64,000 nucleotides of DNA from Uloborus plumipes. Taxonomy: Eukaryota; Arthropoda; Arachnida; Araneae; Uloboridae. A program made the position numbers and the translations under genes. The DNA lies in the NCBI GenBank assembly GCA_038373865.1, contig JAXGGA010001699.1, positions 1 through 64,000 of the forward strand, in the 5' to 3' direction. Shown piece after piece: positions 44,662-55,492 of the stretch. Under the pieces are notes generated by a model that did not search any database, had not been told where the DNA came from, and saw only the letters and a list, made by a program, of their open reading frames with translations. Position 1 is the first letter of the stretch; the number at the start of each line of letters is the position of its first letter.

Positions 44662-45052
44662 ATGATGGTTCACTGACACCAGTCAAGTGAACCAGGAATG
44701 CGAGAAACGTGAGGGTAAATAAACAGAACAGGAAGAGTAGGTACGCAGAAACTATTACGTCAAGGGTTGGACACGACAACTGCGCAACAAAAAATTACGT
44801 CACAGACGAAAAAGTTTTTAAATAAGAGATTTCCAAATGTTCGGGAAAGGAGGGGTGCTAGACAGATCATTGACAACTAAATCAGAATTTTTCCAGATAT
44901 AGCAGGATTCCCAAAAATCTAAATCAAAAATCGAAGAACAACTATGGATAATTTTTGCAGAGGAAAAATCAAAAATATGGCCACATGACCAACAATGTTG
45001 GGCAATGGAAGAGCGTTTGAAATCCTGTTTTTTAACACAATTTTCATGTTCT

Positions 45053-45598
45053 TTAACACGGAATTTTTAAAGCGCGTCGTGTCTGTCCTATATATGTTAA
45101 TTTACATTGGCATGAAATATTATAAATACCCCATCTATCAAGACCCTGAACGGGATGTTTGAGTTGCGAAAATTGTAATTTGTTCACTGGAGAAAAGGCG
45201 ACCGAAAAATTAAACTTTTTTAAAATTCTGGCAATCTGAAAGCTGATTCTGGGAAAATATGGTAAAACAACGGTGTTGGAATAGTTCTCACAATTAGGTG
45301 TTTGATTTCGACCAGTAGGATTGATTAATTTCTTATAAATGTTATCTATGACACTGACTGTGAACCCCCGGTCCATAGCAATGCTTTTCAAATAATTAAG
45401 CTCAGCAGAAAGTAAACTAGAATTGGAACAAATGGACAAAGCACGGGAAACAAAAGTTCTAAAAACAGCTAATTTTTGTTTGGGGGGGTGAGCAGATAAT
45501 TTATGCGGCGGAAGAGTAACGGCAAAGGGTTTGCGAAACTGAGAGGATTTTATGGCACTGTTAATATTTTTTTTTTTTTTAAATATTAACAGTGCCAT
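45053..45598 (-). pseudogene. RT-deleted PLE protein, inverted arm
   Basis: This minus-strand frame reproduces the right-arm PLE protein, but NINSAIKSSQ is joined directly to FRKPFAVTLPP, an in-frame loss of 243 codons covering all RT motifs. The join falls where CTCTCAGTT and CTGTTTTTC share TT, so it looks like a microhomology deletion and not splicing (there are no GT/AG ends). The GIY-YIG part then shifts frame after RRALK because of one extra A in a run (about 45066-45071), ending in IPC. It therefore cannot make either enzyme. Confidence 0.88.
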
Positions 45599-47060
45599 AA
45601 AATCCTCTCAGTTAATTCCGGTTTCGTACAAAAAACGTTTGATTCCTTCTATAGCACGTTGTGCTAGATTTTACGCGCTACCAAAAGTACACAAGCCATT
45701 TGTTCCTCTTCGTCCCATAGTTTCCAATATTGATACTGCATCCTACAAACTGGCTAAGTTTTTGGTTTCTGTCTTTTCACCTCTCCTGTCCAGCAACAGT
45801 TTTACCGTCAAGAACTCCACAGAATTTGTCAATAAACTCCATAGTTTCCATATTAACAACCACATAATGGCTTCTTTCGACGTAAAATCTTTGTTTACTA
45901 ACGTGCCTGTTGAAGGTGCGTTAGATTGCTTAAAAATAAGAATGTCTGAACATCATTTTTCACATTTTGAAATCAGTGAATTGTGTAACTTAACTCGCGC
46001 CTGCTTGGAACAAAACACCTTTATTTTTGATAATAATTTTTTCCGTATGTCTGATGGTCTTTCGATGGGCAACCCTCTTAGTCCAATTTTAAGCGATATT
46101 TATATGCATTATTTCGAGGTCAAATTATTTAGGGTTTTACAGTTCGATTTTTACGTAAGGTATGTTGACGATGTGTTTGTTTTTTTGGACTCGTCTCTCC
46201 GTGACCATGACAATCTTTTATCTGTGTTAAATTCCATAGACCCGCACATCCAATTCACTATAGAAGTTGAATCTGACTGTCATCTCTCTTTTCTGGATGT
46301 TTCCATCACTCGTCAAGATAATACTATCGACACTACTGTTTTTCGCAAACCCTTTGCCGTTACTCTTCCGCCGCATAAATTATCTGCTCATCCCCCCAAA
46401 CAAAAATTAGCTGTTTTTAGAACTTTTGTTTCCCGTGCTTTGTCCATTTGTTCCAATTCTAGTTTACTTTCTGCTGAGCTTAATTATTTGAAAAGCATTG
46501 CTATGGACCGGGGGTTCACAGTCAGTGTCATAGATAACATTTATAAGAAATTAATCAATCCTACTGGTCGAAATCAAACACCTAATTGTGAGAACTATTC
46601 CAACACCGTTGTTTTACCATATTTTCCCAGAATCAGCTTTCAGATTGCCAGAATTTTAAAAAAGTTCAATTTTTCGGTCGCCTTTTCTCCAGTGAACAAA
46701 TTACAATTTTCGCAACTCAAACATCCTGTTCAGGGTCTTGATAGATGGGGTATTTATAATATTTCATGCCAATGTAAATTAACATATATAGGACAGACAC
46801 GACGCGCTTTAAAATTCCGTGTTAAAGAACATGAAAATTGTGTTAAAAAACAGGATTTCAAACGCTCTTCCATTGCCCAACATTGTTGGTCATGTGGCCA
46901 TATTTTTGATTTTTCCTCTGCAAAAATTATCCATAGTTGTTCTTCGATTTTTGATTTAGATTTTTGGGAATCCTATTATATCTGGAAAAATTCAGATTTA
47001 GTTGTCAATGATCTGTCTAGCACCCTTCCTTTCCCGAACATTTGGAAATCTCTTATTTAA
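45576..47060 (+). CDS. Penelope-like reverse transcriptase/GIY-YIG endonuclease, 5'-truncated
   Basis: The open frame runs to 47060. An ATG at 45552 lies in the inverted arm, so the natural start is lost; residue numbers here count from it. RT motifs: YALPKVHKP and LRPIVS (41-58), motif A with D110 (ASFDVKSLFTNVP), motif B DGLSMGNPLSP (168-178), motif C YVDD (204-207) and FLDVSITR (247-254). A linker follows, then a GIY-YIG endonuclease with GIY (400-402), YIG (412-414), Arg in GQTRRALKFR, H427 and a late Glu in FWESYYI (473). PLEs use these domains for target-primed insertion. The N-terminal PLE region is absent, but all RT and endonuclease motifs are intact. Linked to its right are the 3' UTR and a hammerhead motif. 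Confidence 0.92.
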   Translation, partial: FLNINSAIKSSQLIPVSYKKRLIPSIARCARFYALPKVHKPFVPLRPIVSNIDTASYKLAKFLVSVFSPLLSSNSFTVKNSTEFVNKLHSFHINNHIMASFDVKSLFTNVPVEGALDCLKIRMSEHHFSHFEISELCNLTRACLEQNTFIFDNNFFRMSDGLSMGNPLSPILSDIYMHYFEVKLFRVLQFDFYVRYVDDVFVFLDSSLRDHDNLLSVLNSIDPHIQFTIEVESDCHLSFLDVSITRQDNTIDTTVFRKPFAVTLPPHKLSAHPPKQKLAVFRTFVSRALSICSNSSLLSAELNYLKSIAMDRGFTVSVIDNIYKKLINPTGRNQTPNCENYSNTVVLPYFPRISFQIARILKKFNFSVAFSPVNKLQFSQLKHPVQGLDRWGIYNISCQCKLTYIGQTRRALKFRVKEHENCVKKQDFKRSSIAQHCWSCGHIFDFSSAKIIHSCSSIFDLDFWESYYIWKNSDLVVNDLSSTLPFPNIWKSLI

Positions 47061-47216
47061 AAACTTTTTCGTCTGTGACGTAATTTTTTGTTGCGCAGTT
47101 GTCGTGTCCAACCCTTGACGTAATAGTTTCTGCGTACCTACTCTTCCTGTTCTGTTCATTTACCCTCACGTTTCTCGCATTCCTGGTTCACTTGACTGGT
47201 GTCAGTGAACCATCAT

Positions 47217-47276
47217 CTTTTTGCACTGATGATGGGGCTTCATTCATAATAGCCCCGAAATAGCTATCTGCTAGAG
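47217..47276 (+). ncRNA. Hammerhead ribozyme motif of PLE, right arm
   Basis: The core order is correct: CTGATGA (47226-47232), helix II GGGGC/GCCCC (47234-47238 with 47252-47256), GAAA (47257-47260), then palindromic helix III ATAGCTAT (47260-47267) and C at 47268 as cleavage base (TATC/TG). Helix I forms between CTTTTTGCA (47217-47225) and TGCTAGAG (47269-47276): seven pairs including two G-U, with one U-U mismatch. One unpaired U lies between CTGATGA and helix II, a departure from the textbook core. Minimal hammerheads with very short or palindromic helix III are established in PLEs, which fits the position downstream of the ORF. Confidence 0.78.
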
Positions 47277-47434
47277 TTTTCTAACTCTATTTTAACCTTT
47301 TATTTGTACTTGTAGACACGTTGTCTTGTATTTTTAACTTCATCAATTGTACAAAGTTTTCGACTGCTTTTCTTACAAACACAGCTATTTGTTTTATTTT
47401 CAAACGGTGCAAGCAGTTATAAATTGAATGTTAA

Positions 47435-47948
47435 CCCATTAATGCCTGACACTTTTTTTTCCAAAGATATTTTGTATACTGGTTACAAACAGTGTTTAAT
47501 GGACAGGAAAAATAATTAAAAAAATATCATGTAAAAAATAATTTTTTTATTAAGGAAAGAAACATCGTCCCTTAAAAGTTACGATAGACCCCAGAGGGTA
47601 CATACTTTTTTTACTATTTTTTTTTTCTGCTTACGATATAATATTTAAAAAGACATTTTATAAGAAGAAATAAAATCAGCAATTAACATAAACTGGGAAG
47701 CTGGGAATAACTTTGAAAACTTAGCTTTCTTTCTTGAGATTGTGAACGATGTCATTTTTGATAAAGATCATATTAAAACTGCTACAGAATACACTTTACA
47801 ATGGTTATGTGCTGCAATATGTTAATAACGAATTGAAACAATACCAAGGTACGAATTGAACACTATTACTTGGTTGAAATGTTCATTTTGGGGAAATTCA
47901 GACCCTTTTTTGGACCGTCCCTAAAAAGGGACGCTAGGCATTAATGGG
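47435..47948. mobile_element. piggyBac-type MITE
   Basis: TTAA at 47431-47434 and 47949-47952 flank ends CCCATTAATGCCTGACAC and, reversed, CCCATTAATGCCTAGCGTCC. Length is 514 bp with no ORF. It lies 92 bp beyond the PLE. Confidence 0.85.
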
Positions 47949-48370
47949 TTAAAAAATGCATAACTTTGCTGATGGATCAAGGGCTTCCCGATATAGTCCA
48001 AGCGCTAACAACACCGAAAAAACGAAAATTTTAAGATGTCTGGCTCTCTAATATATCTTTCCTTATGCTCTTTCGAACAGCGTGCGAGCTGTCTGGCCAC
48101 CAGAAATGTTTCCGTTTCGATTGCTCTTAGACCAGTAACTTCAAAGCATTTTTGCTCATCTTAAGCCGATTTGCATCGAAAGCGCATACATATGACGGAT
48201 TTTACAACACATTAGGCAAATGTGCGCTGAATTGTAATGGCCATTGTTGCCAAAACTAGCACTAGTGTTTGAGTGATATTTGATGCAAAACTCCATGTGA
48301 GATACATTGAAGAACTTCTAATGTCGAATAAGCGTCTTGAACAAACAGGAACACTCCCTAATTACACATA

Positions 48371-48620
48371 TCTATACCTCAGAAACAGAACGACGTGAGT
48401 CCAAAAATAGCCATTTTCACTTTTTTGCTTTATTGTATGTAGAATCTTATTCCACATCGACTCATTAAAACAGTATTCCATAAAACTAATTCCTTCACAA
48501 CCATTTAGCAGCGTGAAAAGAGCGCGAGTCCCATCCTTTGCATGTATTCGACAATCGTTTTTCCCTTCTACTGAAAAATGACGAAAATGGACTTACTTTA
48601 GTCCGGTTCTGAGGTACAGA
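48371..48620. mobile_element. 250-bp TA-flanked MITE
   Basis: Ends TCTATACCTCAGAAACAGAA and, reversed, TCTGTACCTCAGAACCGGAC lie between TA at 48369-48370 and 48621-48622. The inverted match continues loosely for about 50 bp. Confidence 0.72.
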
Positions 48621-48825
48621 TATTGCAGTCACTTATTCATCTTCATTTTTGTTAAAACAAAAAACTGACACATTAGGATCTGATACTAACCAGGAAACTA
48701 TACGGTAGATTAACAATGAAAAAAAAAAACAATAAATTAGTAAGAACCAAAAGAGGTTAACAAAACATGTTTCTGGGTGCCTAAATAACTTGCCCTTGTG
48801 TTCCCATTATCGAAATATGAGGTTT

Positions 48826-49943
48826 GGGTCATTTTCACCATATGCTTACATTTCAAAATTTTTAAGTAATTTTTTTAACTTTCTATTTTCTTTTAGAAAT
48901 ACTAACAGATGTTTAGTCACATATTGTAGATGTGTAAAAAATTAACTGGTTGTACACTTGGATGAATAATTAAGTATTCAAATGCTGTTGTAAAACTGTA
49001 AGTTGCAAGGAAAATTGTCGTCCATTACCATACAAAATCAATGTGAAATCTCACTTTTAAACTATATCATAGAGCGTAGAACCAACTTCATTTGAAATTA
49101 TTTGCGCCATGAAGCTTAAAACGATGTTTGTGATGATTGAAATATTTATCAAACTCTATGGTAACGAATTTGACATTTGGTAACGGATTTGACCAGTAAC
49201 GGACTTGACATTTCAACCAAAATGTCAAATTATGGCTAGGTTGTCGAATTTAAAAATTGAACTACAATATGCATTTTCTTAGAGTTGTATAATGAACAAT
49301 ATTTAGGGGTAAAAGTTTAGAAAAAGTAAAAATTAATACTAAAATCTTTGGTAACGGACTTGACAAAGAATAAAAATACGCACCTGGAAAAAATTTTGTG
49401 CGAAACGCCACAGCAATACTTCTCGACTCAGGGAAACAAAATGGTACAAAATAGTTACGTCACTAATTTGTTAAGTTAACTGAATACGTGTTACCATCTT
49501 TTGACTTCAATAAATACCTTTTTTAGCTAAAATAATCTTAGGGTAACGGACTTGACAAGAACTTCCGGACAAAATATATTCATACATTTCTTATTGAAAT
49601 AAAATTACTATTGTCAATATTTATCATGAATACCATATACTAATAGTCAATATATAAAAATAATATGTCGCATTTACTTTTTTTGACCATTAAGTATAGG
49701 AAAAAAATTGTTGAACTTGCGAAAATTGGAAATGGACAAGCGTTTTTGCCTTGATTCTCATTTTTAAAGACTTATATAAAAATAAATAAATAAATTTCAA
49801 TAATTTGTTGAGTGATAGAATTTTTTTGGGGGTATTTCTTGCAGAAAATAATTATTCGCATTGAATTTAAAATATAAGTTATGCTTCAAAATCGTCTTTT
49901 TAACCTCCGGACAGCAAATGTAAGCAAATTTTGAAAATGACCC
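48826..49943. mobile_element. Non-autonomous transposon, 4-bp TSD, GTAACGGACTTGAC motif family
   Basis: The inverted ends are GGGTCATTTTCACCATATGC then TTACATT and, reversed, GGGTCATTTTCAAAATTTGC then TTACATT (about 27 bp). The flanks are GTTT at 48822-48825 and 49944-49947. The interior repeats GTAACGGACTTGAC or a near variant, all in the same orientation, at 49161, 49180, 49196, 49351 and 49543. It has no coding frame in 1118 bp. The GGGTCATT termini, 4-bp TSD and private repeated motif group it with 9045-11011 and 14538-15161. Confidence 0.75.
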
Positions 49944-49947
49944 GTTT

Positions 49948-51536
49948 ACAAGTCTGCCAAAATTTTAAGCTAATTTACCAAATTTAACGAGTTTCAGAAC
50001 GTAATAGAGGACATCTTTCATATGATTTGCTAATGGATATCGTGCCACAAGCAGACGGTGAAATCGAGGGCGTTTTCAATTTTTCGCCAAGTTTTTTAAT
50101 TTGGTGTTTTTTCAAAACTTTAGTAAATTTTTAAATCTTACATCTCGGGAGCAAAAAAAATAATTGCTTCTAAAAAAGGAAAAAAAAGTCTCAATATGCT
50201 CCTTAGATTGCTACGTATTTTTTTAGTTTTTTTCGCTATGACATTATTTGTGTGGTTCCCTAGATAGAATTTTCTACTCGGACTCAGTTAACTTAGAGAG
50301 CGAGGGTAAGAGGGTAACGGAGCAGAAGAAATATTAGGCAAAGCCTCTCAAAACCCGTATTTTCAAGCCATGGGCTATTAATATACATCATGTTTCATAT
50401 AACATACTACAAAAGCTCGTACAACTGCAAAAAGCACTTATTGCGCACATATAATTTTAAACCCCTGTTAGCCGCTATATTTCCCTTCGAAAAGGTGTTA
50501 TTGACTGCCGAGTGAAAAATGGTGTAGGTCACAAAACACTGCGTTTCAAATCTCCGTGAATAATGATCGTAGTAATGTCAAACTTTTTGTGTTTGAATTG
50601 TTATTACATGCTTTTGATTTTCCTAAACATAAGTTATACGACTTAAGCTCCGTAAAAATTTAGATTTTTTATTTTTTCACTTCAAACTCTTATTATTTCA
50701 ACCCTGCACCTTATTTTAAGCATCTGTTCTAGGACGATCAGTCGCAAAAAAAAGGTCTTGCAGGTTTCACGGAAACACCCTGTATGTACAAAACAAACTT
50801 GAATAGATTCACATGCCTCAGGCTACGTCTTTCCGCCACTTCCGTAGTGACGGCAATACATAACCTGTATTGCCGCAGTGATTGTCTTTTTCAGTTTTTG
50901 ATATCTTTATAAACAACCTAGCGTTTTTTTTCTCCGTTAACAACCATACCATTCCTAATAGAGTCATTTTAATTCTGTCAAATTTGTTTGACTATATTGA
51001 TTCAATATTTGTCTTCTAGCAAATAAACATCAAAAAACTCCTTTCAGCTGATTGCAGTTATTGATTGTCTTAAGTAACGCACCAATGCCCTGCTCCGTAT
51101 TTATTAGAGATAATTATCATGTTCAGTTTTACGACATTTTCTTTCCAATTTAATGAAGTCATTTTGCTTTTTAAAAAATCTAGAAATGTTGAATTAAATA
51201 TTTTCTGGGATTGATGTCTAGTTGGTATAATTTCCTGAACCATAAAAGAAACTTTCAAGTAACAACAAACAAATCAACATACTGATACGCTTTTTGTGAC
51301 TCGATAGGTAGCAAAAGAGAGCATTTCCAGACATCTGCATCAATTTTTTATTTCATTTCCTATTTCTATTTTTCTTTCTTTATTTATTTTTCAGCTCGAA
51401 AATTTTTCAAAAGCGTTTTTTTTAATTCGAAAATGCATTTCGAACGGCAAAATATAAAGAAGACAGGAAACTCTTCCTCCGGTGGTTTTCTTCAAACAAA
51501 TCAATTGTTAAAAGTTTTTATTTTAAATCTACGCTG
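49948..51536. other. Non-coding stretch
   Basis: Only AT-rich sequence and short frames are visible. GGTTTCACGGAAACACCCTG at 50763 may be the end of a dispersed repeat. Confidence 0.4.
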
Positions 51537-51538
51537 TA

Positions 51539-51918
51539 ATTATCCTCGTTATCAGGGGTTTTTGTCATCCAGTAGTCTTTTTAAATCCCAGATAAATTTT
51601 AAAACATGATTTTTGGAGCAAAATATCTTGAAATGACAGTTTTGTTACATGCCAAATTTTCAGTTTTTGTGCAATAGACAATGTTTTAGCAATCAGAAGA
51701 AAAGGTAATCCGACTACTTCACCCATAATACTCAACTGACGTTGAACCATTTGATTTCTCTTTGTTGCGATCTATATGCAATAAAAGATTTTGAAAATGT
51801 GGCTTGTAACCAAAATGCTATTTCAAGATATTTTGCTCCAAAATTCTTTTTTTTTTCCAATCGATCCGGGATTTAAAACGTACTACTAGATGGCAAAAGG
51901 CCCTAGATAGAGGATAAT
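51539..51918. mobile_element. 380-bp long-TIR MITE
   Basis: About 100-bp imperfect arms (ATTATCCTCGTTATCAGGG and GGAGCAAAATATCTTGAAAT against their inverted counterparts) lie between TA at 51537-51538 and 51919-51920. The left side carries a 61-codon chance frame. Confidence 0.78.
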
Positions 51919-51934
51919 TACATTGTTGATTTAA

Positions 51935-52450
51935 CCCATTTATTCCCAGTGTCCAAAAAACGGGACGCTTGTTAGTTACTGCATACAAAAACCTGTAATG
52001 GATCTATCATTTTACTGAAGCTGTTTTTCACATGTTAAACAGGCCTTCTTCTTGAGAAAACCAGTTAGAGCCATTAGTTGGACATTAGAGTTTATTTATT
52101 GACAGCTATTTTCAGACAAATCAGTCAAGCAACGATCCAGCATAGGTAGCCACAGAAAGTAAGTTTTTTTTGCGGACTTGTTTTTCATAAAATCAAACTA
52201 TTTAAAATGATTTGCTTAAAATTAATCTAAGATGCCTTCTATAATGTTACTTTTCAAAAGTAAAGTCAAGTAAGGTCTTATTTTGCTCACATATCTGCAA
52301 AATATTCCATACATAGGACGTTAAATAACTTAATAAATATGGCAACGGCGAACTATTTTAAGCCTAAAATGTATGTAAACCAATCCAAGTAATATTTTAA
52401 GCAGATAAAAATTCATACAAATTGTTAAAAAAAACTTGGGCATAAATGGG
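51935..52450. mobile_element. piggyBac-type MITE, inverted relative to 12143-12663
   Basis: TTAA at 51931-51934 and 52451-52454 flank ends CCCATTTATTCCCAG and, reversed, CCCATTTATGCCCAAG. The interior matches the reverse complement of the 12.1-kb copy (AAGCAACGATCCAGCAT, TAATGTTACTTT, CCAATCCAAGTAA). Confidence 0.88.
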
Positions 52451-52454
52451 TTAA

Positions 52455-52866
52455 AATGGAAACTTCTAAAATTAGTGAAAACCCTTTCGAAAACTGAGAA
52501 AAGAGCACCGAGGAATTGCAGCACGATCCATAAATTTGCTTAAGTTGATAGCGACAAGTAGACCGAGGAATTGTCCCCCCAAATGATGCGATAATTTGAA
52601 AGGGGTATAAAGGCTTTCGTGAAATTATGACAGTTTGTGACAAGTGGGAGGAAGGGCCAACAAAAAGTGTAATAAAGTTTTGGTTAAAATAAAGCTCTTT
52701 TTTTGCAATTTGTTTGTATAACATAGACAGTGACAGATTTACTGGTCTGTGGGCCCGTCGCAATGCATTTTTGGGGGCCCCGTAGAGATGAATGGAGACA
52801 TATAAAATATTTTCCAAGTTACTTTATGGATTCTTCTCGGGGCCCCTATGTCTTTGTAGCACTTTG
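52455..52866. other. Non-coding with hAT-like fragment
   Basis: GGGCCC-rich words (TGTGGGCCCGTCG at 52758, GGGGGCCCCGTAG at 52774, CGGGGCCCCTATG at 52839) look like a decayed GGGCCC-ended repeat. The overlapping minus frames are not supported as a gene. Confidence 0.35.
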
Positions 52867-53131
52867 CAATTGAAGGGCATGGGAGATGAAGGGGTTGTGT
52901 GACAAAACAAAAATTGCGAGTAATTAAAGTTCAAAGTTTTATTGTTGCAGCTGTTGCAGATTTTTTGTTTTCTGGTTCTGTCGTTAGTGTGAGTATGAAA
53001 TTGGTCTAATGACACCGACTTTTTGATGCACCAAGTTTTATTTGCTTACCTGTATCCATTGCTTACCATTAACCAGAGTGTTCATTTTTTTAAATGTAAC
53101 ATAGCCCCTTCATCCTCCAAACTCTTCAATT
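52867..53131 (+). mobile_element. ~265-bp MITE, copy 2
   Basis: It matches 39768-40033 along its length. Here the ends are clearer: CAATTGAAGGGCATGGGAGA on the left and, reversed, CAATTGAAGAGTTTGGAGGA on the right, both followed by GATGAAGGGG or close to it. Confidence 0.78.
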
Positions 53132-54191
53132 GTGACATTTGCGACATAGTGAATACACCACTTAACATTTAGTGGCATGTGACAAAGGCAGAGGAGGGTT
53201 GAATTTAAGCGTAACACTTCGCAGCAAAAGAGGGAGGGTGAATATGTTGAGAGAAAAAAGTGTAACATCATTTATGGACGCTCCCTTAGCAGTTATTCTA
53301 ATTTCAAAAACAACAAACGAATGCGTACGCTATACACACATGCAAATATACACATATGTACTATTGTTGATATGCAAATCGTACATGCTACAAAAATGTA
53401 CGCAAAGTAAATGTGGTTATTGAATGGGTTGTGGGTAATTTCAATTAGTTAAGGAAATTACAATACTTGAACATAGAACAGCTGTGAGTCTCAGCAAGTA
53501 TCGAGCTTAATTGGGTCCTGTAGGTGTATCTCTTAAAATTATTAAAAAGTTCTAGTTCTAATGTATTTATATATGTGTGAAATGGAAATGCAAAATACCA
53601 GTCTATTTCGGTTAATTGAAGAACTGGAATTGATGATGCATTGCATTTTGGGGGCTTATATATTAGAAAACAACCAACAGACCGAAGAAGAATATAACTT
53701 TTTTTTCATCTCTTAACCATTTAAGGACCATGGGAGGTATGCATCCTCGGAGTTCAAAATTTATTTTTTAAAATATGGAATACGAATTATTTATCAATTA
53801 TATTTTCCTCATGTTATCAAAATATCCGAATTCAAGCAAATAAAATAAATTAATGGTTGTTTTTGAAAAAATGGTAGATGAAATACGTTCTCAACCCTTC
53901 TGACTTTGTACACGATTACTCTTAAACTAAATGTATAAATGTAGATATTGTGGTGAATCATCCAATTTTTTTCTGAGTTGAGCAATAAATAAATCAAGTA
54001 TTTGGAAATAATTGTAGCTTTGCATTCCTTGTGGATTATAGGCCACATATCCCATCTTTTTTCACAACGTCTACAGAAGCAATGTTCACAAAACTTGACA
54101 AAAGATGTTATTTACGTCATTATTTAATACTTTTATACATTAAAATTTCAAAACTCTGCTGCGTCTAAATCTTCTGTTTAAAGTGTCTGAC
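53132..54191. other. Non-coding stretch
   Basis: 53165-53290 has AGAGGGAGGGTGAATATG then ATCATTTATGGACGCTCCC, resembling a dispersed repeat end also seen near 21435. The rest is AT-rich without features. Confidence 0.4.
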
Positions 54192-54670
54192 GTACTGTAT
54201 TGTTTTAGCACAAAAACCTTTGTTCATTCCTGCTTTAAAATATTGTTTTCTACTTTCAAATCAGAGATGTTACGTCTGTAACACCACTTTGTTTCGTCCG
54301 TAACAAGTTTATGAATTTTTTTCACAAATTCCGCAGTCAAAATCCACACAATCTTTATGGTTTTAGAAAGCTTGAAGTCTCTAGAACACGTATTTAAAAA
54401 AAAAGTTCAAAATTTCCGTATAATTCAGAGGAATATTGTAAGTTGTATGACATAGTCGAGTTTTTGCTGTTTTGTGAATTACGTCTGTAACAGGCAGTTT
54501 TTAATTTCTGTATTTTTTTGTAATTAAGCAATCTGCACGCAAATTTAATGTAGCATAAACATCATCAAGTTACACTACAGGAAAAAAAATTGAAGACTTT
54601 CATCAGCCCAAACCAGAATTATTTGTGTTCAAAATCTGCGATTGTTACGTCTGTAACGATGGAATTGCCC
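54192..54670. mobile_element. Partial copy of the 9045-11011 element (right third)
   Basis: It matches 10533-11011 almost base for base (TACTGTATTGTTTTAGCAC, the GTTACGTCTGTAAC copies at 54267, 54476 and 54642, and the terminal GATGGAATTGCCC). It has no left terminus, so it is a 5'-deleted copy on the same strand. Confidence 0.88.
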
Positions 54671-55492
54671 TGCTTTAAAAGTATAGGTTTACGTATTGAA
54701 AAAGTGAAAAAAAAAAAACGTAGAGTATTGACACATGATTCAATTTTTGAGTTCCTACTTCAAATACCCATTTGTTAAGCAATTTTCTTGTCGGTTTATT
54801 GCCTACTAATGAGTAGTTTTACGGTATTATATTAAACCGCTAATCGTTAATAAAACATAGCTTCAGTTTTAAGTAGGCGGACTCAATGGTTCATATTGGA
54901 AAATGCCTTTTTTTTTTTCAAAAAGTAGCAACTGCTCTGTCATCCTTGTCACCACCAACTTGCCGAATTGGAAAAAAAATGATCCATTACGAGCATATGC
55001 CATAATTACCACACCACAAATGTCTTCCGTAATATTCGCTTCGGCGAACGACAAAAATCGTTTTTAAGTTCAAACTATGTCACTAAGTTACCAAGTGATC
55101 GCAAGACACCACTAATTGTCATTCGTCACGGCCCGGTGGATGTCTTGTCCCACGCTCGAACGAGTTTCGAACAGTTTTCGAACGCTATTTCCTGTCATGG
55201 AACGCAGAGGAAAATTTCAATTTCCGTAGATCCATATAAGATCGCACCAGCTTCATATTCTCTCCGCGCTTGATCACACGTGGACAGTAAGTAAGAAGAG
55301 GTTTAATTTACCGGGGAGGATTATGTTACTCGGTTGTTGTTGTGGAATTTCCGACTGGGTGATTTTGTTCATCCGTGTTGATTACATTAATCTGGTGTTA
55401 GTTTAATTAACTTATTCCACTTCTTACTTCTTTAAATCACGAATCTGCTCATAGCTCGTGCCTCGATGATTATTTTTCGGTTGAGGAATTAT
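54671..55492. other. Non-coding stretch
   Basis: No element ends or frames are supported. Confidence 0.4.

Larger units (their letters stand above)
44536..47342. mobile_element. Penelope-like element in head-to-head inverted form
   Basis: The two outer ends are exact inverted copies (TGAAGTTAAAAATACAAGAC at 44536 against its complement ending at 47342). The arms meet at a palindrome around 45575 (ATATTAACAGTGCC facing its complement across a T run). The right arm (45576-47342) carries the RT/GIY-YIG frame. The left arm is an inverted copy with an internal deletion of the RT core. Sampled stretches differ by about one base in 60, so the structure is young. A partial inverted copy joined to the 5' end is a known outcome of PLE integration. 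The 5' part of the PLE protein is missing in both arms. No clear target duplication was found. Confidence 0.88.

Noticed and set aside
45053..46340. The RT-core loss as an intron removal
   Set aside because: The junction lacks GT/AG borders and instead shows a TT microhomology.
52425..52817. 130-codon minus-strand frame
   Set aside because: It overlaps the end of a piggyBac-type MITE and a decayed GGGCCC-rich repeat, without any domain.
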